Source of the DNA: Cladopsammia gracilis
Lineage: Eukaryota; Cnidaria; Anthozoa; Scleractinia; Dendrophylliidae
Direction: 5' to 3'
Assembly: GCA_022457155.1 (NCBI GenBank)
Contig: JAJGOT010000049.1
Location: 1,056,001 to 1,120,000 of the forward strand
Length of the DNA stretch: 64,000 bases
The position numbers and the translations under genes were made by a program. Numbering within the stretch: the stretch's first letter is position 1; the number at the start of each line of letters is the position of its first letter. Under the pieces are notes generated by a model. It was not told the origin of the DNA. It did no database searches and was given only the letters and a program-made list of their open reading frames with translations. Positions 1 through 12,003 of this stretch are shown piece after piece.

Positions 1-268
1 CCATCTTGTCGTTGGGTTTGGTGGTTGATGGGACAAACACGTTTAAGAAAAGGCAATCTTCGCTCATCTTTGCTGAAAAATGAAAGTCAGAACCTTCGTG
101 TTCGTATTAAGTTGACAATGTAAGTCACGATTGCCCTAATTCTAATTTTATTCATGAAAAATTGAAAATTGTCAAAAACTGCCAAATTTTATGTAAATAA
201 ATACCAAAAGTTTCGGGCTTTGTCCTTCTTTGCCCTTATTAATATATAATGTTGCTGATTAATTTTAC

Positions 269-298
269 CGTGTATAAATAAAGAATATCTATCTATCA
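269..298 (+). repeat. Possible LINE 3-prime tail with (ATCT)n
   Basis: An AATAAA motif is followed immediately by a short ATCT repeat. This is a frequent 3-prime end of CR1/L2-like retrotransposons in invertebrates. Bases 1-268 upstream are AT-rich and show no readable ORF, so only the tail is proposed. The same kind of end is seen near 30.0 kb and 48.26 kb. Confidence 0.3.
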
Positions 299-336
299 GT
301 GGCGGTCTGTTAATTCGTTATGGTTGAATGGTTGTC

Positions 337-1477
337 TCTTGCACACACTCGCGCGACCTTCAGTAAAAACAAAAGTCAAAATTAAGGTGGTTCGATACAG
401 TTTTCTGGAGACCATACCAACATTTTTCAATCGGCTTTTAAGCGGCCTTCTCCAAGTCAGATAATCGTGAAATTTTCAAAACTAACTTGTTTTGAATTGA
501 AGTTTGGCAAGATATATTTTATGGTAAAATCGATATTACCATGGCGACGATAAACAAGAAACTTAGAAATCAGTAAAAGTGAAATTTAGCGCGTTTAAGA
601 TTTCGCATTGAAAATCCCACATAGGCATCTTAAAATATGGTTTATGGCATATATATTTTGCAAGAATAAAAAATTCTGTATGTTTGAATTCAAATAAATC
701 GCAATAACGTTTCAAACCTTACTATTTGTGTACTGGTATTAAATTGATCGAGAGATTAACACTGGTTTTGTGAAATTACTTAATGATCTAAGTTTCTTGT
801 TTATCGTCGTCATGGTAATATCGATTTTACCATAAAATATATCTTGCCAAACTTCAATTCAAAACCAGTTAGTTGTGAAAATTTCACGTTGATCTGACTT
901 GGAGAAGGCCGCTCAAAAGCCGAATGAAAAATGTTGGTATGGTCTCCAACCACCTTAAGTTCCCGCGGTTGACAGGTCCGATCCCAAGTTGGAAAGTGAG
1001 ACGCATCTCCTGCCGTTTCCCTTGCTTGTTTCCGCCACAGAGCTTGACGCCACGAACCAACGCGCCATCATCGTCAGTATCCATTAGAATTGAATTGCTC
1101 TGCGGCGGGAAAACCGGGTGCTCTCTTGGTTATACTCCTGAGATGTTCGCCAAAGCGTTCCTTTTGAGTGGCGCTAAGTTTCGTCGATGGAAATGGCAGA
1201 AGATGCAGTATATAAGGCCAAATGATAAACAGGTGAAGGACTATCTAATGGTGAAGGACCCTTTTGGAGCCTGTAGCGTAGTGTCGCTTTCGTCAGATTT
1301 GGAACCGGGGTATCGACAAGGAGCAGAACCTGCAAGCGAAGTAGCTTGATTTGTGTCGGTCGTGTCGGTCGTGTCGGTCGTGTTGATCTCGGCGATAAGC
1401 GATCATATTTGCTTGGTTTCAGAGTCGTTACAGCACGACTTGCGTTTCTACTGAAGGTCGCGCGCTCGTATGCAAGA
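337..1477. mobile_element. Inverted-repeat element, interrupted by a TTAA element
   Basis: Arms at about 337-377 and 1435-1477 are inverted copies of each other; both contain GCGCGACCTTCAGTA followed by an A-rich stretch ending in AAGTC. The interior holds the 382-958 element and a 426 bp plus-strand open frame (924-1349) that matches nothing I know. A short array of TGTCGGTCG units lies at about 1355-1382. I could not fix a target-site duplication, so the exact ends and class are open. Confidence 0.4.
382..958. mobile_element. TTAA-flanked inverted-repeat element (GGTGG group)
   Basis: TTAA at 382-385 and 955-958 bound long inverted arms of about 190 bp (388-575 and 785-955) around a spacer of about 210 bp. 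The termini read GGTGGTTCGATACAG on the left and an inverted relative on the right. No transposase is encoded. TTAA duplications are typical of piggyBac and Kolobok transposons, so this is probably a non-autonomous derivative of one of them. Its first bases resemble those of the element at 57141-57564. Confidence 0.75.
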
Positions 1478-1478
1478 A

Positions 1479-3800
1479 CTTTGATGTTATGGCATATTTC
1501 TTAAGCATTGAAAACGGGCACAGCCTGAAACATTTAACAATTTTCAATTTTTCAGAGTGACTCCGTTGTTATTTCGGACGAACTCGTCTGTGACCAAATT
1601 GGGTCTAACTTTTTCGGCTCTAAAGCGATGCCTATAAAACTTTGCAAAAGTTAGCAGTTATTATTTAGCAATATTAAAAAATATGATAGAATTAGATTCA
1701 ACTGGGAAAAGATATTTTTAGTGATAGTCGGCCGAGCTTAAATAAACCCCACGTTTTGAACAAAATCGCACCCAGTGAAAAATTTTGCCGTTACTGGAAT
1801 TAGCTTACATTATTAACTTTGCATTAAGTACATGTAATCAACTTACATTTACTTTGCATTAAGTACATAAACCCTTACCAAGTTTTAACAAAACCCTTGG
1901 AACAGAAGTATGTGTGGAAGTATTTAGGCCATAAAAATTTTGCCCTAAAATTCACTTGAAATTTTAAACACTTGATGCTCTTTGATAAACAATCCACAAA
2001 CCCACATTTCTGGAAGAAGTCTTCTTAATGCTTGCTTTATCTTAATTCTGAGCCGATTGCAAATCGTGCAAACCGTTAAAAAGTTCTGTAAATATTATAA
2101 AATGCTTCAAAACCTGCTCAAATCTCCAATGCTGCGTTTTCCATCATTTTTTGTCGAAAATTAAGTACCAGTGTGGTGTCAAACTGCTTCCGCTGATGAA
2201 TTTCAAGCTACAGCAATACTTTTGCTTTGACATTTTGTTTTGCTAAAAAGGGCTTTTAAAGGGTTCGCTTACGCGGCCCAGGCTCACTTCCGGTCTTCTT
2301 GGAAACATTTGGCCGACATTATGGATCTTGGAATCGGTGGCAGAAAATGCTCATTTTCAGCGTCATATGCGATCGTTAAAAAAAAAAAAACAGACATCTT
2401 TTATGGTGGAAGGGAAAGAGTTCTTTAACTGTGACTGAAAAAAATCGCAGATCGGATGGATTTTGGGTTGCAAATCGCCTCCGAGTGGAAGTCGATCTCA
2501 AACCGAGTGTTTTGCCTTGACTCCGTGACCTCTTATGGAGGGAAAACATTGCACGACAAATAAAATCCCAAAGGACAAAGGAATACGCCAGAGGCGAGTT
2601 TTATAGTGTTGCTTCATCGAATTAATGTCTAAATTTCGTTTTATTTTCCGTTCGAAATCTACGTTACTTTTTCCCCATACAGCGTTATAAAGCGCTCAAA
2701 TTTCCAACAGCCGCCGTGTAATACCGCTTTCATTGAAGGGTGACGTCCCGCCTCACACTGCCGCCGCTAATAATTTAAAAGCCTTTGCTTTCTCGTGACG
2801 TGAGCGATATTTCAGCGACAATATTCCAGCGACAACAAGATTATAAGCCACTCCACATCTGAGATTAGGCGAAGCTGACAAGCAGTTTTCAGAGTTTTGT
2901 TTATGAATACGAAACAAGCACGTGTGCAATTTATTCTAATAATGCGCACCTTAGTACGGGGGTGAACGTGATATACGCGCGTACATTTCACCACATGGAA
3001 GTACGCTCCCTCTCCTCCTGTGGTCTGCGTTACCCTGTTTGGTAATGTCAACACCCGGTGCTACAGTAATGTTCAGCTTTTAGTTTCTCATACAATTATC
3101 TAATATCTTTTGTCACTTGTTGAGAAGAGAAGTTCACAAGACGGTGAACAAATAAATGAATAAAAAAAATAACATTGGCCCTGATATAAGGTCACAGGCA
3201 ACCGGATTATTTTACGGCGTATTTGACAGTTGGAAGATTGTCGTATCATTTGATTCATTAGCATAAAACTTTTCGTTAGTGAAATCATAATATTAATGAT
3301 TGAAAACGTGCAACTTTTCCTCCCGTTAGTATCATGCTTAGTCGACTGATTCGTGAATGGTTCAAGAAGGAAATTTTATCATAAAAATATTCCACTTTAG
3401 AAACATTAGATTCTGATTGATTACCTTTAGTTAATTTCTTTTACAAAAACTGGATTTCGTGACGAATCAGTACGAACAATGTGGCGATAGATTGCACTGT
3501 TTATCATAACGTGGGCTTTACAAAAGCTAACAAAAATGCTTAACATTTTTTTTTATGTGTACCTCGCTATATTTTGAGTTCTTTCTACGATATATTTTTT
3601 ACCTTATTCATCACAGGAAGTGCAGATTCCAATGTTGATCAATATTTCGCAATTTCAAGCGTGACTCAATTTTACATATTGATGTAAACAAAAATTGGAT
3701 TGTAAGATTCCAAATTAAAATATCCGATACGTTTGCTCTTAAATTCTACAGTACAAGAGGATTCATGCAAATATTTGTATCTATGATTTTTAATTGGGTT
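1479..3800. other. Intergenic or intronic, no gene recognised
   Basis: AT-rich sequence with only short, unconvincing open frames. If the esterase exon at 3822-4179 is real, this lies in its first intron, but no esterase exon with the usual EDCLYLN-type motif was seen on the minus strand here. There are no obvious long inverted or tandem repeats. Confidence 0.4.
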
Positions 3801-3821
3801 TTCTTATTAACACAAACATAC

Positions 3822-4179
3822 CTGACTCGAACAAATCTCTAAAACGTTCAAGCACACTCCTTATCGGTTGCGGACACCAAGCTCCGAACTCTGTAACGTC
3901 CATAATTTTTGACCAAGGTTTGGCGGGTTTTGGAGCAGCAAATCTCAATTTTCCGATTGGAGGTTCAGCATACGGGATACCAAGATATTCGTACACTGAT
4001 TTGCCGTGTGGAAGAGTCTGCATCTTGCCAACAACTGCACCAGACTCGGTCTGTACGACGGAAGAACGTTGGTTTTCTTTTCTTTCGGCTAGAATGAATA
4101 TCGGTGCAACAATGATAGCGAAGGCTACAATCATTTGGCACGCTCGAAATGTAACTAACTTCATGCATGTTCCAAACAT
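3822..4179 (-). CDS. Carboxylesterase/cholinesterase-like, first coding exon
   Basis: The minus-strand ATG at 4177-4179 opens a frame of about 119 codons ending at a consensus donor (AG|GTATGT, GT at 3820-3821). The N-terminus has a hydrophobic segment at residues 13-31 that should act as a signal peptide or anchor. The core YLGIPYAEPPIGKLRF with the following PAKPW is the N-terminal hallmark of type-B carboxylesterases (alpha/beta hydrolases: cholinesterases, juvenile hormone esterases, neuroligins). The catalytic Ser-Glu/Asp-His residues lie on later exons, which should be at lower coordinates; I found none in 1-3821, so they are beyond a long intron or the gene is truncated. Substrate and whether it is an active enzyme cannot be told. 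A 75-codon frame in another register (3965-4192) is a shadow. Confidence 0.75.
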
Positions 4180-4485
4180 GGTTTGCTTCCATAAAAGCTG
4201 CTGAAAGGAATGTATATGTCTTGATATGTTATCGGCGATGACACTACTGAACTCGTGGTATACTGAGTTCGCGGAATCTCAACGTTTCAGTCAATTTCAG
4301 GTTAAAAGAGACAAAACTAAAAGTCAAAACAATGTTTCCACGGCCAGAAAATGTTTAGTAAAAAATGTTATGGAATTTGTACCAAAAAATGGCGAATCGA
4401 ACTCAAATTTAAATCGACCGAAGCGGTTCAAATGCGTGTTGCATTTTATATGCATGTGCAACGGACAGGGGTTAACCTAATTTCA

Positions 4486-4530
4486 GGAATCCGGAATCCG
4501 GAATCTGGAATCCGGAATTCGGAATCGAGA
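4486..4530. repeat. GGAATCC minisatellite
   Basis: About six imperfect 7-8 bp units of GGAATCCG/GGAATTCG. It lies about 300 bp upstream of the esterase exon on that gene's own strand. A similar GGAATCGG-rich tract occurs at 26.84-27.05 kb. Confidence 0.7.
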
Positions 4531-4600
4531 ATCTTGAGCGTGAAATACTAAAACCCAGAATGAACAAAAACATGAAAAATAAATGAATATCCATTTAATA

Positions 4601-5629
4601 CCCGTTTCATTTTTCGTGCTTGACATCCCATGGCGTAGTTTTAGTCTTTAGTCGCGCAGTTTTCCGATTCCTTACTTTTATTTATTTATATATTATAATC
4701 CGCAATTCACCGCAAAGCTTTTGACTATAGCGTGACCTGACTGTATAACGCACGCTGTGGTCTAAACTGAGTACAGTACGACACATCGCGCTTCGTTGTC
4801 AAGCGCATTCACAGGCTTAGCCTGCAATCTGTAAACAGGATAGACGAGAGTGAAATCGTGGCGGCACAAGCGGCCCGTTGAAACGAAGTAGTCGCGATTT
4901 TAAATTTTCCATACCGTCTTATGCACTTTAGTATTCATACATTTTTACACATTTTTAGAATTTTGCCAAGGCGATTTTTTGACAATGTCGCATCGCCGCG
5001 TAGAGAAAATCGTGTTTTAAATAGCCAGCACTACGCGTGCACGTGCAACCTCAATTTGACATTGAATTCGAAACAATGAGAACAAACGGTTCTCATGAGA
5101 CATTTTTGAAACTTCAGTGTTTATATTTCTTTTTTAGCTGCAGTATAAATTTAATTTGTCTCCCTTTATTGATGTGTTTCCTTTTACTATAACAAAAAAA
5201 AAAAATAATGTTTTCTGCTTATTGTAAACAAAAATGTACTGTTGGGCCTGCTCGCAAAATACCCTTTCCCCACCTGATGGCTCAATTAGTTCTTAGAAAT
5301 TACTCGCAATGCAGTGTGCATATAGTTATAATACTGTATTGGAAAATTTAAAATCGCCACTACTTCGTTTCAACGGGCCGCTTGTGCCGCCACGATTTCA
5401 CTCTCATCTATCCTGTTTATATATATTGCAGGATAAGCCTGTGAATATGCTCGACAACGAAGCGCGATGTGTCGCACTATACTCAGTTTAGACCACAGCG
5501 TGCGTTATACAATCAGGTCACGCTATAGTCAAAATTTTGGCTTAAAAAGGTAAAGTAAGGAATCGGAAAACTGCGCGACTGAAGACTACAACTACGCCAT
5601 GCGATGTCAAGTGCGAAAAATTAAACGGG
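4601..5629. mobile_element. Long fold-back element
   Basis: Arms of about 300 bp, 4601-4920 and 5325-5629, are inverted copies with scattered changes, separated by about 400 bp. The outer ends read CCCGTTTCATTTTTCG and its inverted relative. Shared blocks include CGCGCAGTTTTCCGATTCC and CGGCACAAGCGGCCCGTTG. No coding potential and no clear target duplication. It could be a non-autonomous DNA transposon or a fold-back element. Confidence 0.8.
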
Positions 5630-5644
5630 ATCTATGCAATTTGT

Positions 5645-6205
5645 CGCCAACTTGGTATCAGACTCTATCCCGAATGGATTCCGCGTCATTTGAATTCAAG
5701 GGCTGACTTTTGGTCGAGAGTGGTGGAAACGGATGATTGGATGTTAAATCGATCCCTTACATTTTCGGGATTTGGACTTACTATGGGGCCCCATACGGTG
5801 GACCGCTTTGCTAGCTATCGCTCCAAACAGCTTCCCCGTTTTTGCTCTAGATGGCTGTGTCCTGGATGCGAGTGCGTCGATGCCTTTACCTGCACCTGGG
5901 AGGGGGAGAACAATTGGCTAGTCCTTCCTGTAATTCTTATCCCCAGAGTGCTCAATTACATGACTCATTGCCACGAAGTTGGAACAATGATTGTCCCGTT
6001 TTTTCCCGTTTTTCGGCGCCCTGGTGGCCACTGTTTTTCAGCGACGATGGTGCTGCTAACAGTTTTATTAAGGACGTCAAGGATATTCCAGGTTCAGCCG
6101 AGACCGACTTGTTTGGCCATGGAACAGCGAACTGCAGGATTTTGGCCTTACGAATTGTCTGCTGTTAGCTTGTGGATCTCGTGTCTGTGGCGCTCAAGGT
6201 CTTAG
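5645..6205 (+). pseudogene. DIRS-type retrotransposon fragment (RNase H end)
   Basis: Translation gives WIPRHLNSRADFWSR followed by GPHTVDRFASY and VDAFTCTW. I recognise this series as the end of the RNase H domain and following region of DIRS/Ngaro-type tyrosine-recombinase retrotransposons. The reading moves to another frame near 6030 (WPLFFSDDGA onwards), so at least one frameshift is present and the piece is dead. The reverse transcriptase core upstream is missing, cut by the fold-back element at 4601-5629. An independent second DIRS-type fragment follows at 7.4 kb. Confidence 0.75.
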
Positions 6206-6499
6206 AAGCCTATGAAAGCCATGGTTCTTAAGTGTCCACGCAGTTCTGACTGGACTCAAGTTAGCTCTGGTATACTTATCATTCGCCCTGTGCATTGTGG
6301 CGTAGTACGTGTGGCCTGTGATGGACCCCATGTCACGATTCTTGTCGGTGGCTAGTATGCGTTTGGCTGGCTGTTGAGTTGACGTTTCTTCATTTACCGG
6401 ATCATGGGGACCAATCACAGAAACAATTCGGAGTTTGCCTCACTTGATAGGGGCGTGACTGCTACTGTCTATGTTTGCTGTGTTAGTACTACAGATTAC

Positions 6500-6750
6500 A
6501 TCCATTCGACAGTGGAGGCAGGTGTTGCTATTATTCAGTAGTTATTCATCAGGAAACTTGTTGTCCCCCTTGCATCGGGGAGCAAATGGTTGTTGTTGTT
6601 GTTGGATCAGTTATCCTTTGCGACTCGAGCTCCCCACTCAATAGTGGAAGCCTATGGCGGCTATTGCTGGCTATTGCTTGCTATTGATGGTTTCAGGGAC
6701 GCCCTGATCATACATCGAGGATCGAAGTTCCCCACTCGATAGTGGAGGCC
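6500..6750. repeat. Spaced CCACT...AGTGG hairpin motif
   Basis: Three copies of a motif close to CCACTCGATAGTGGAGGCC occur near 6503, 6634 and 6731, each a small palindrome. They sit between the two DIRS-type fragments and may be non-coding sequence of one of them. The rest of 6206-7140 holds no recognisable gene. Confidence 0.4.
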
Positions 6751-7049
6751 ATTTTGGCTTTGCCCTGTATGGTTGTTATTCTCATTTACGTTGCTAGGAC
6801 CTTCGCTTTTCGTAGTCGCTGCGAATGTATCAGTTGTCATGGAATTACGTGCGATTTCGTAGCTGATTTGATTTTGTTTCACCGTCTATTTCAAGTATAG
6901 CTGGTGATGCTCCAACCCCTGACTTATGGTACTTCGTTGTTCCTTAGGTTCACATGTGTTCATGTCGGCGCCCTGGAGGAATCTGTTTTGGACGTACTAT
7001 CTACCCTCTAGGTTTCATTGTCATAGCCTTAATGTTCTTGAAGTTACGA

Positions 7050-7101
7050 AGGGGGGGGGGGGGGGCACAATGTGTGCCACTCCCTCCCCCCCCGGCTCAG
7101 A
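7050..7101. repeat. G-tract/C-tract hairpin
   Basis: A run of about 14 G followed by GCACAATGTGTGC and a C-rich run. The halves can pair as a strong hairpin. Possibly the remnant of a small inverted-repeat element. Confidence 0.5.
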
Positions 7102-7389
7102 AACTCAAAAAATAGCCCAGGCTGAATAGGGTTAAGATCTGGTGGCGCTTCTGCGGCTTCGGAACGTGGCATATCAGACCGCCTCATCTCTGCACATGGA
7201 GGATGGAGATCCAACACATCGAGGAACCGATATATCAGGGACCGCAGGGAGACTTTCTTTTTAACTATGCTTTCGCCTTGTGTGGACGATTTTGGGGCCA
7301 GAACCCAACCACCGCAATGTGTTGTTGTTGTTTGCTGTTCAAAGTATCCGAGGACATTAAGGAATAGAACTACAAATGTTAAAACGTTA

Positions 7390-8280
7390 CAACGTTACAA
7401 CGATTCGCTGGGAAAATAATGTCGTTCTGCATTGCGGTTCCCGCAGCACAACTGTACTCTTGTGAGGAGGTCTTCAGAGCTATTTCTGGGCACATGAAGT
7501 CTTCTAGCGCAACAAAAATCTCCGGACCCTAAGGGAGGAAATTCAGTTTTGGCGCTTCTTAGACTCCTGGCGAGACTGTCTTCCTTGGCCGAACGAACGA
7601 CATTTCGTAATCGAAGTCTCCAGTGATGCCTCAGATTTTGCCTGGGGAGGAGTCATAATAACTCCAAGAAACCCTCCTTTTGATATCCGCGACTACTGGA
7701 CCAGCGAAACTCGAGATTATTCAATCACTGTCAAGGAAGCGCTCGCCCACCTTGCAAGCGGGCGAAGAGCTTATTTCCAACGCATGCGTAGACGCACACT
7801 CTGACTGCATGGCCTTTACACATTCTTGAGACAAGCAAGGGGGCCGAAACAGAGAGCTCAACGATGCCCTCAAGTGGCTTTACTCCACAGCCCTGAGATG
7901 TTATTCCCACTTGACTGTCTATTACGACGTGCCATCAAGTTCCAATCCTGCTGACGCACCTTCCCGCGAAATGTCATACAAAGATTGTCCGACATTGTCT
8001 GAGAATGCCTGGGCAGTAGTCTAGAATCCTTTCAGCCCCCATACTATTGATCTTATGTCTTTTGATTCAAACGTGCAGCTCGATGAGAATAAGTAGCCCC
8101 GAAGACACTTTACTCTGTTCCACTCCCCAGCTACTAGTTGTATTAAACTATTTGCGCAGGACATTTCCAAGATGGAGAACGCTTATGTTTTCCCACCATT
8201 TGTGCTCATTGGACGTCTTCCCAAGTTCCTTCAGCAATTCCAAGTTACAACTAGCATTGTGGTCCCAAACCTCTTTTCTT
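7390..8280 (+). pseudogene. DIRS-type retrotransposon fragment (RNase H and downstream)
   Basis: A frame reads LREEIQFWRFLDSWRDCLPW and then SSDASDFAWGGVI, the RNase H start of DIRS-like elements. After a frame change come SSSNPADAPSR, PHTIDLMSFDSNVQ and, near 8160-8275, VFPPFVLIGRLPKFL and TTSIVVPNL. The domain order matches DIRS RT-RNaseH and the linker before the recombinase. Stops and frameshifts (near 7755, at 8024 and about 8093) make it a pseudogene. It overlaps in family position with the 5645-6205 piece, so the two come from different insertions. Confidence 0.8.
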
Positions 8281-8394
8281 TTTGTATATAAACATATTCA
8301 ACGTCTTTTTTATTAATTTTTCCAAATATATGTTTAGTGTTACATATATTGAATGCAATACATATAAATAACATAACATAACTTAATTAACAGT

Positions 8395-9905
8395 CAGTTA
8401 TAAGTAAAATAATAAAAATATATAAAGAAAGAACTCATACAGGGAACTAAATAGGCCATTTCCGAGTTGTCTTTAGCCTCTTTATCAAAGCGAGGCTTGG
8501 TGCGAAACCTTTCATATGAAAATGAGTTTTCATTCACATGCACATTTGAGGTTTGAATATGTTTACATTTCCAAACAGATGAACAAGGGTTTCTGGTGTT
8601 TCCTTGCAGAATAAGCAACCATTTTCCCCAACTCTTTGAAGGTATGGAAGCTTTTTTATTTACAATTCAAGATGTTGGTAGAATTTTTTGCACACTTTTG
8701 AGTTACACAGAAAGTTCTCAGCGGAATCTTTTTGGGTAGGGCCATTGTGAACTGGGGGGATTTTTTTCCTGTAATGCTTTATGGCTGATAGTACTTTGTA
8801 ATACTCCAGATAGTTGGTTTTAATATTGCATTTACCTATAAATGCATTATAACTTAAAACATTTTGATCTTTATTTAGCAAATCTCTAATCTACTTTATA
8901 TTTACCCCCGCATTAAACCATGGTTTGTAAAAAAAGGTCGGTTCTCAGTTTTAATGAGCGAATTATGCCAAATACACGTGGAAGCAAACTGAAGGTTCTC
9001 AGCACTGAAGTTGAAATTGGTTTAATATTCTACAATCTCGTTTAAAAAAGGGTCCTTTAGATTAAGCTGTGAAGTATCCTGTTGTTTTAGATTGTTTTGA
9101 AACAAAAGTCTACATCCGTGCTTCAATAAGTAGTAATTAAAAAAAAAGGTTCCATTTCCCTTTATTATCTTCATTTAAATACATTTGTATCCATTTCATT
9201 TTTAGGGATTCACTGAAACTTTGAACATCAATCATCTTTAGTTCTCCTTTCTCGTGTTTGTTTATCATTTATGTCCTTTTAACTTTGTCACCTTTGCCAT
9301 CCCGTAAGAAATCATAAATAAGGAATTGACTTCTTTAAGTGCACCCGGGGGTGTTGGAAGAGAAGTCACATAAACCATTTGTTACACTGCCATGGTTTTT
9401 ATGATTGTGATTTTACCCAAGAGGGTCAGTCTTCTTGCTGACCATGAATTATTCAGAATGCTGCAATTTTTTTTTCGATTTTTTCGCTTAAGTTAACATC
9501 ATGAAAGTTATCTTCCAACGGGGATAACCAAACTCCCAAGGCGTAGACCTTTGTTTCAACCCATGTTATAGGTTTTTTTTTGAAGGGATAGTAATGTCCG
9601 AACTTTTAGATTATCCGATCAAGAGGGCTTCAGTTTTGTCATAGTTAACTTTCAGACCAGACATGGATGCAAAGGCATCTAGTAAGTATAGGGATCTTGA
9701 AAAGGAAGACTGAGTCATCTAAAATCATAGTCGTATCATCAGCGTATTGAGATAGCTTGCACTCAGTGCCCAGGACTTTGATTCCAATGCCCCACTCGTC
9801 TCGCTGCAATAATATAGCGAAAAATGTAGCCAAGGGTGCTTCGGCGGACGTAGTAGCCAGGTACGACTCGTATAACGACCTCTCGAGTTTCAAACCAGCG
9901 ATCAT
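8395..9905 (-). pseudogene. LINE reverse transcriptase fragment
   Basis: Read on the minus strand, GTECKLSQYADDTTMIL (about 9710-9775) holds the YADD catalytic motif of reverse transcriptase. It is followed by a MSGLKVNYDKTEAL-like segment, then a thumb-like region and a C-terminal part around 8660-8880 and 8394-8618. The order and wording fit an L1/Tx1- or CR1-like non-LTR retrotransposon ORF2. There are several frameshifts and stops. The part before the palm domain is missing at the 9905 end. It lies antisense to the DIRS fragments. Confidence 0.75.
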
Positions 9906-10280
9906 TTAGCGCATTTAGGCGAACGTTCTTTGTTCTTCTAGTCAGCGGAATACCATTTTTAAAACAGAAGGCAGCGAAAAAATATGTGTAATCGATGTAA
10001 CATATTTTCCAGTTTAATCAACCGGTGCAACAAAGTATTGTTAGCTTGGCAAAGACAACGTGGTTTATTCAAGACAGCGTGCAGAACGGAGTTTTGAGAG
10101 GGGTTTCTGAGTTTTGGGAGGAAGAACTAGCATACGTCTGCTGTTTGCTTATCTAACCGCCTAGGGAACCACACACGCATGCACCTTGGGGGTGCAAGGG
10201 AACTTCTGTCGTAGGGCTTAGTCTCCCAATATCTCATACTACCCTTGACATTGTTTGTGAGACTCCCCAGTGAGAATCTA

Positions 10281-10311
10281 TTACCATTTTACATTTACAT
10301 TTACATTTACC
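10281..10311. repeat. (TTTACA)n microsatellite
   Basis: About five copies of a TTTACA/ACATTT hexamer. The surrounding 9.9-10.7 kb has no recognised gene or element. Confidence 0.7.
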
Positions 10312-10740
10312 AAAATGAGAACAGTCCCTCTCTTCGAGGCTTATGTGCTCTGGTCGCGCTCAAGTTCTTAAAGTTCTTAATGCGTCAGCTGACAAACCCC
10401 ACTCTTAAAAGAGTTAATATTGGGAGCCGTAGCCAACATGGCAGGCAAATTGTTCCATTGTTTTATTGTTTTAACCCATAGACATTAGCCTCTTTTATCA
10501 ATGTTTGTTATATGTTTGTGCTTTTTTCACTAAATTAAAAATCGAATTTTCTTTTTGTACTGTTATGGTCACGGACGCTTTACCGTTTAGTTTACATGAA
10601 AGTGAGATGAATTTCATTGAAATGAAATGAAATCAGAATCTGATTTTTCGGTTTAGATCAACTGAAGTCAGGATGAATAATAGTTGTAAGCTTTAAGAAC
10701 AAGGTAAAATATGAACCTATAAAATCGTGTCACCAAATAC

Positions 10741-10992
10741 ATACACTTTATTCGGTGGTTTAACTGATAATACGCCCGGATATTTTACGAGTTATGTAGT
10801 ATGCGAACAATGGTATTATCTGTTAAACAATCGAATAAGGGATTATTCGACTGAAAATTCATTTTATTATATATTCTGTGTCTTCAAACCGGAACACTAA
10901 AATAAAGGTGTAATACGATGTGTAATACGCTCGGATATTTTGCGTGTTCTCTTTTCGTTATAAGGTAAAATGACGTCACAGTCGAATAATCA
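10741..10992. repeat. Dispersed TTATTCGA repeat, copy 1
   Basis: This copy shares blocks such as AGATAATACNNNCGGATATTT, TAAGGTAAAATGACGTCA and CAGTCGAATAAT with copies at 26.61-27.20 and 32.54-32.85 kb, in mixed orientation. Inside each copy the blocks recur inverted, giving a fold-back layout. It is probably a non-autonomous DNA transposon; boundaries are approximate. Confidence 0.6.
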
Positions 10993-11276
10993 AGTGCTTT
11001 CTGGGAATTTCGCCAAAATTTAAATTTTCTAATATTTGAAAACTTATACATGCATGCTTGGAAGAAGATTTTACTCAACGAATTCGAGGGATGTACCCGT
11101 GTTAGGACATCTACTGAGTTCTTTGAAAAGCCCCTTTGGGAAAGTCAATAAATTATGTGTTTAATTATTTATGTATGGAAAACAATAACATTGCACGCTT
11201 TGCAGTACAGGCAGCCGAAAGCTCGGAATTTAAAAACTGTTTATCCAAAGGACGCTTTTATATTAACTCAGTGTGA

Positions 11277-12003
11277 TTAAGGTTACAGTGTACCTTCGGG
11301 GATGTCTCCAGTATAACAGCTCTAGCGTCTTAAGATTACACTTAATATACCTATACCCAGATATCAAATTAAAGCTTACAGAGCTGGCTATCTAAATATG
11401 GAAACCATTTGGAAATAAAATGAATTGTCGAATTTTTCACGACGTCTAATTTCGAACGTCCGAATCAGCTTTAAAACGCTATAACTCAAAGCGATTATTG
11501 TATTTTGCTAATTTGATTTGTTCTCGGATTTCCGGACACGAAGCGCTAAAAAAACATGTCGGCGATTTCCCATATTCAATTGCAGTGAAAAGTTACAGAA
11601 TATTTTCGAAAACGGGAGAAAAATAATTGGAATGATCGCACGGAAATGCCTCTTGACGAAAAAGTTTTCGGAAATAAGAAATTCGCCGACACGTTTTTGT
11701 TGATTATATGTTAACCTAGCTTCTGTCCAAATTTAAGGAAAATCGAACAAATTCCCTTTGACTTGTAGCTCTTTAAAATTTCCCCAACAAGCGAAAAATT
11801 AACTTTGAGTAAACAGCGCTTAAAAAAAAATATCGCTTCATAAACAAACTCCGCCCACAAAAGTTATACCGTCATTTCTCCGTCAATTTTCACTATTTTT
11901 CGATAATTTTTTTTTGGGATGAACGTTCATTCTGTAAACTTTATTTTGACGCCAAAAAAAAATTTCAAAAAATTTTCGATCTGAAGGTACACTGTAACCT
12001 TAA
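11277..12003. mobile_element. TTAA-flanked inverted-repeat element upstream of the mosaic gene
   Basis: TTAA at 11277-11280 and 12000-12003 bound identical inverted ends, GGTTACAGTGTACCTTC. The 727 bp interior has no transposase; the 61-codon frame at 11518-11703 is not convincing. It ends 248 bp before the first ATG of the mosaic secreted protein gene, so it may contribute to or disturb that promoter. Likely piggyBac- or Kolobok-derived. Confidence 0.85.
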
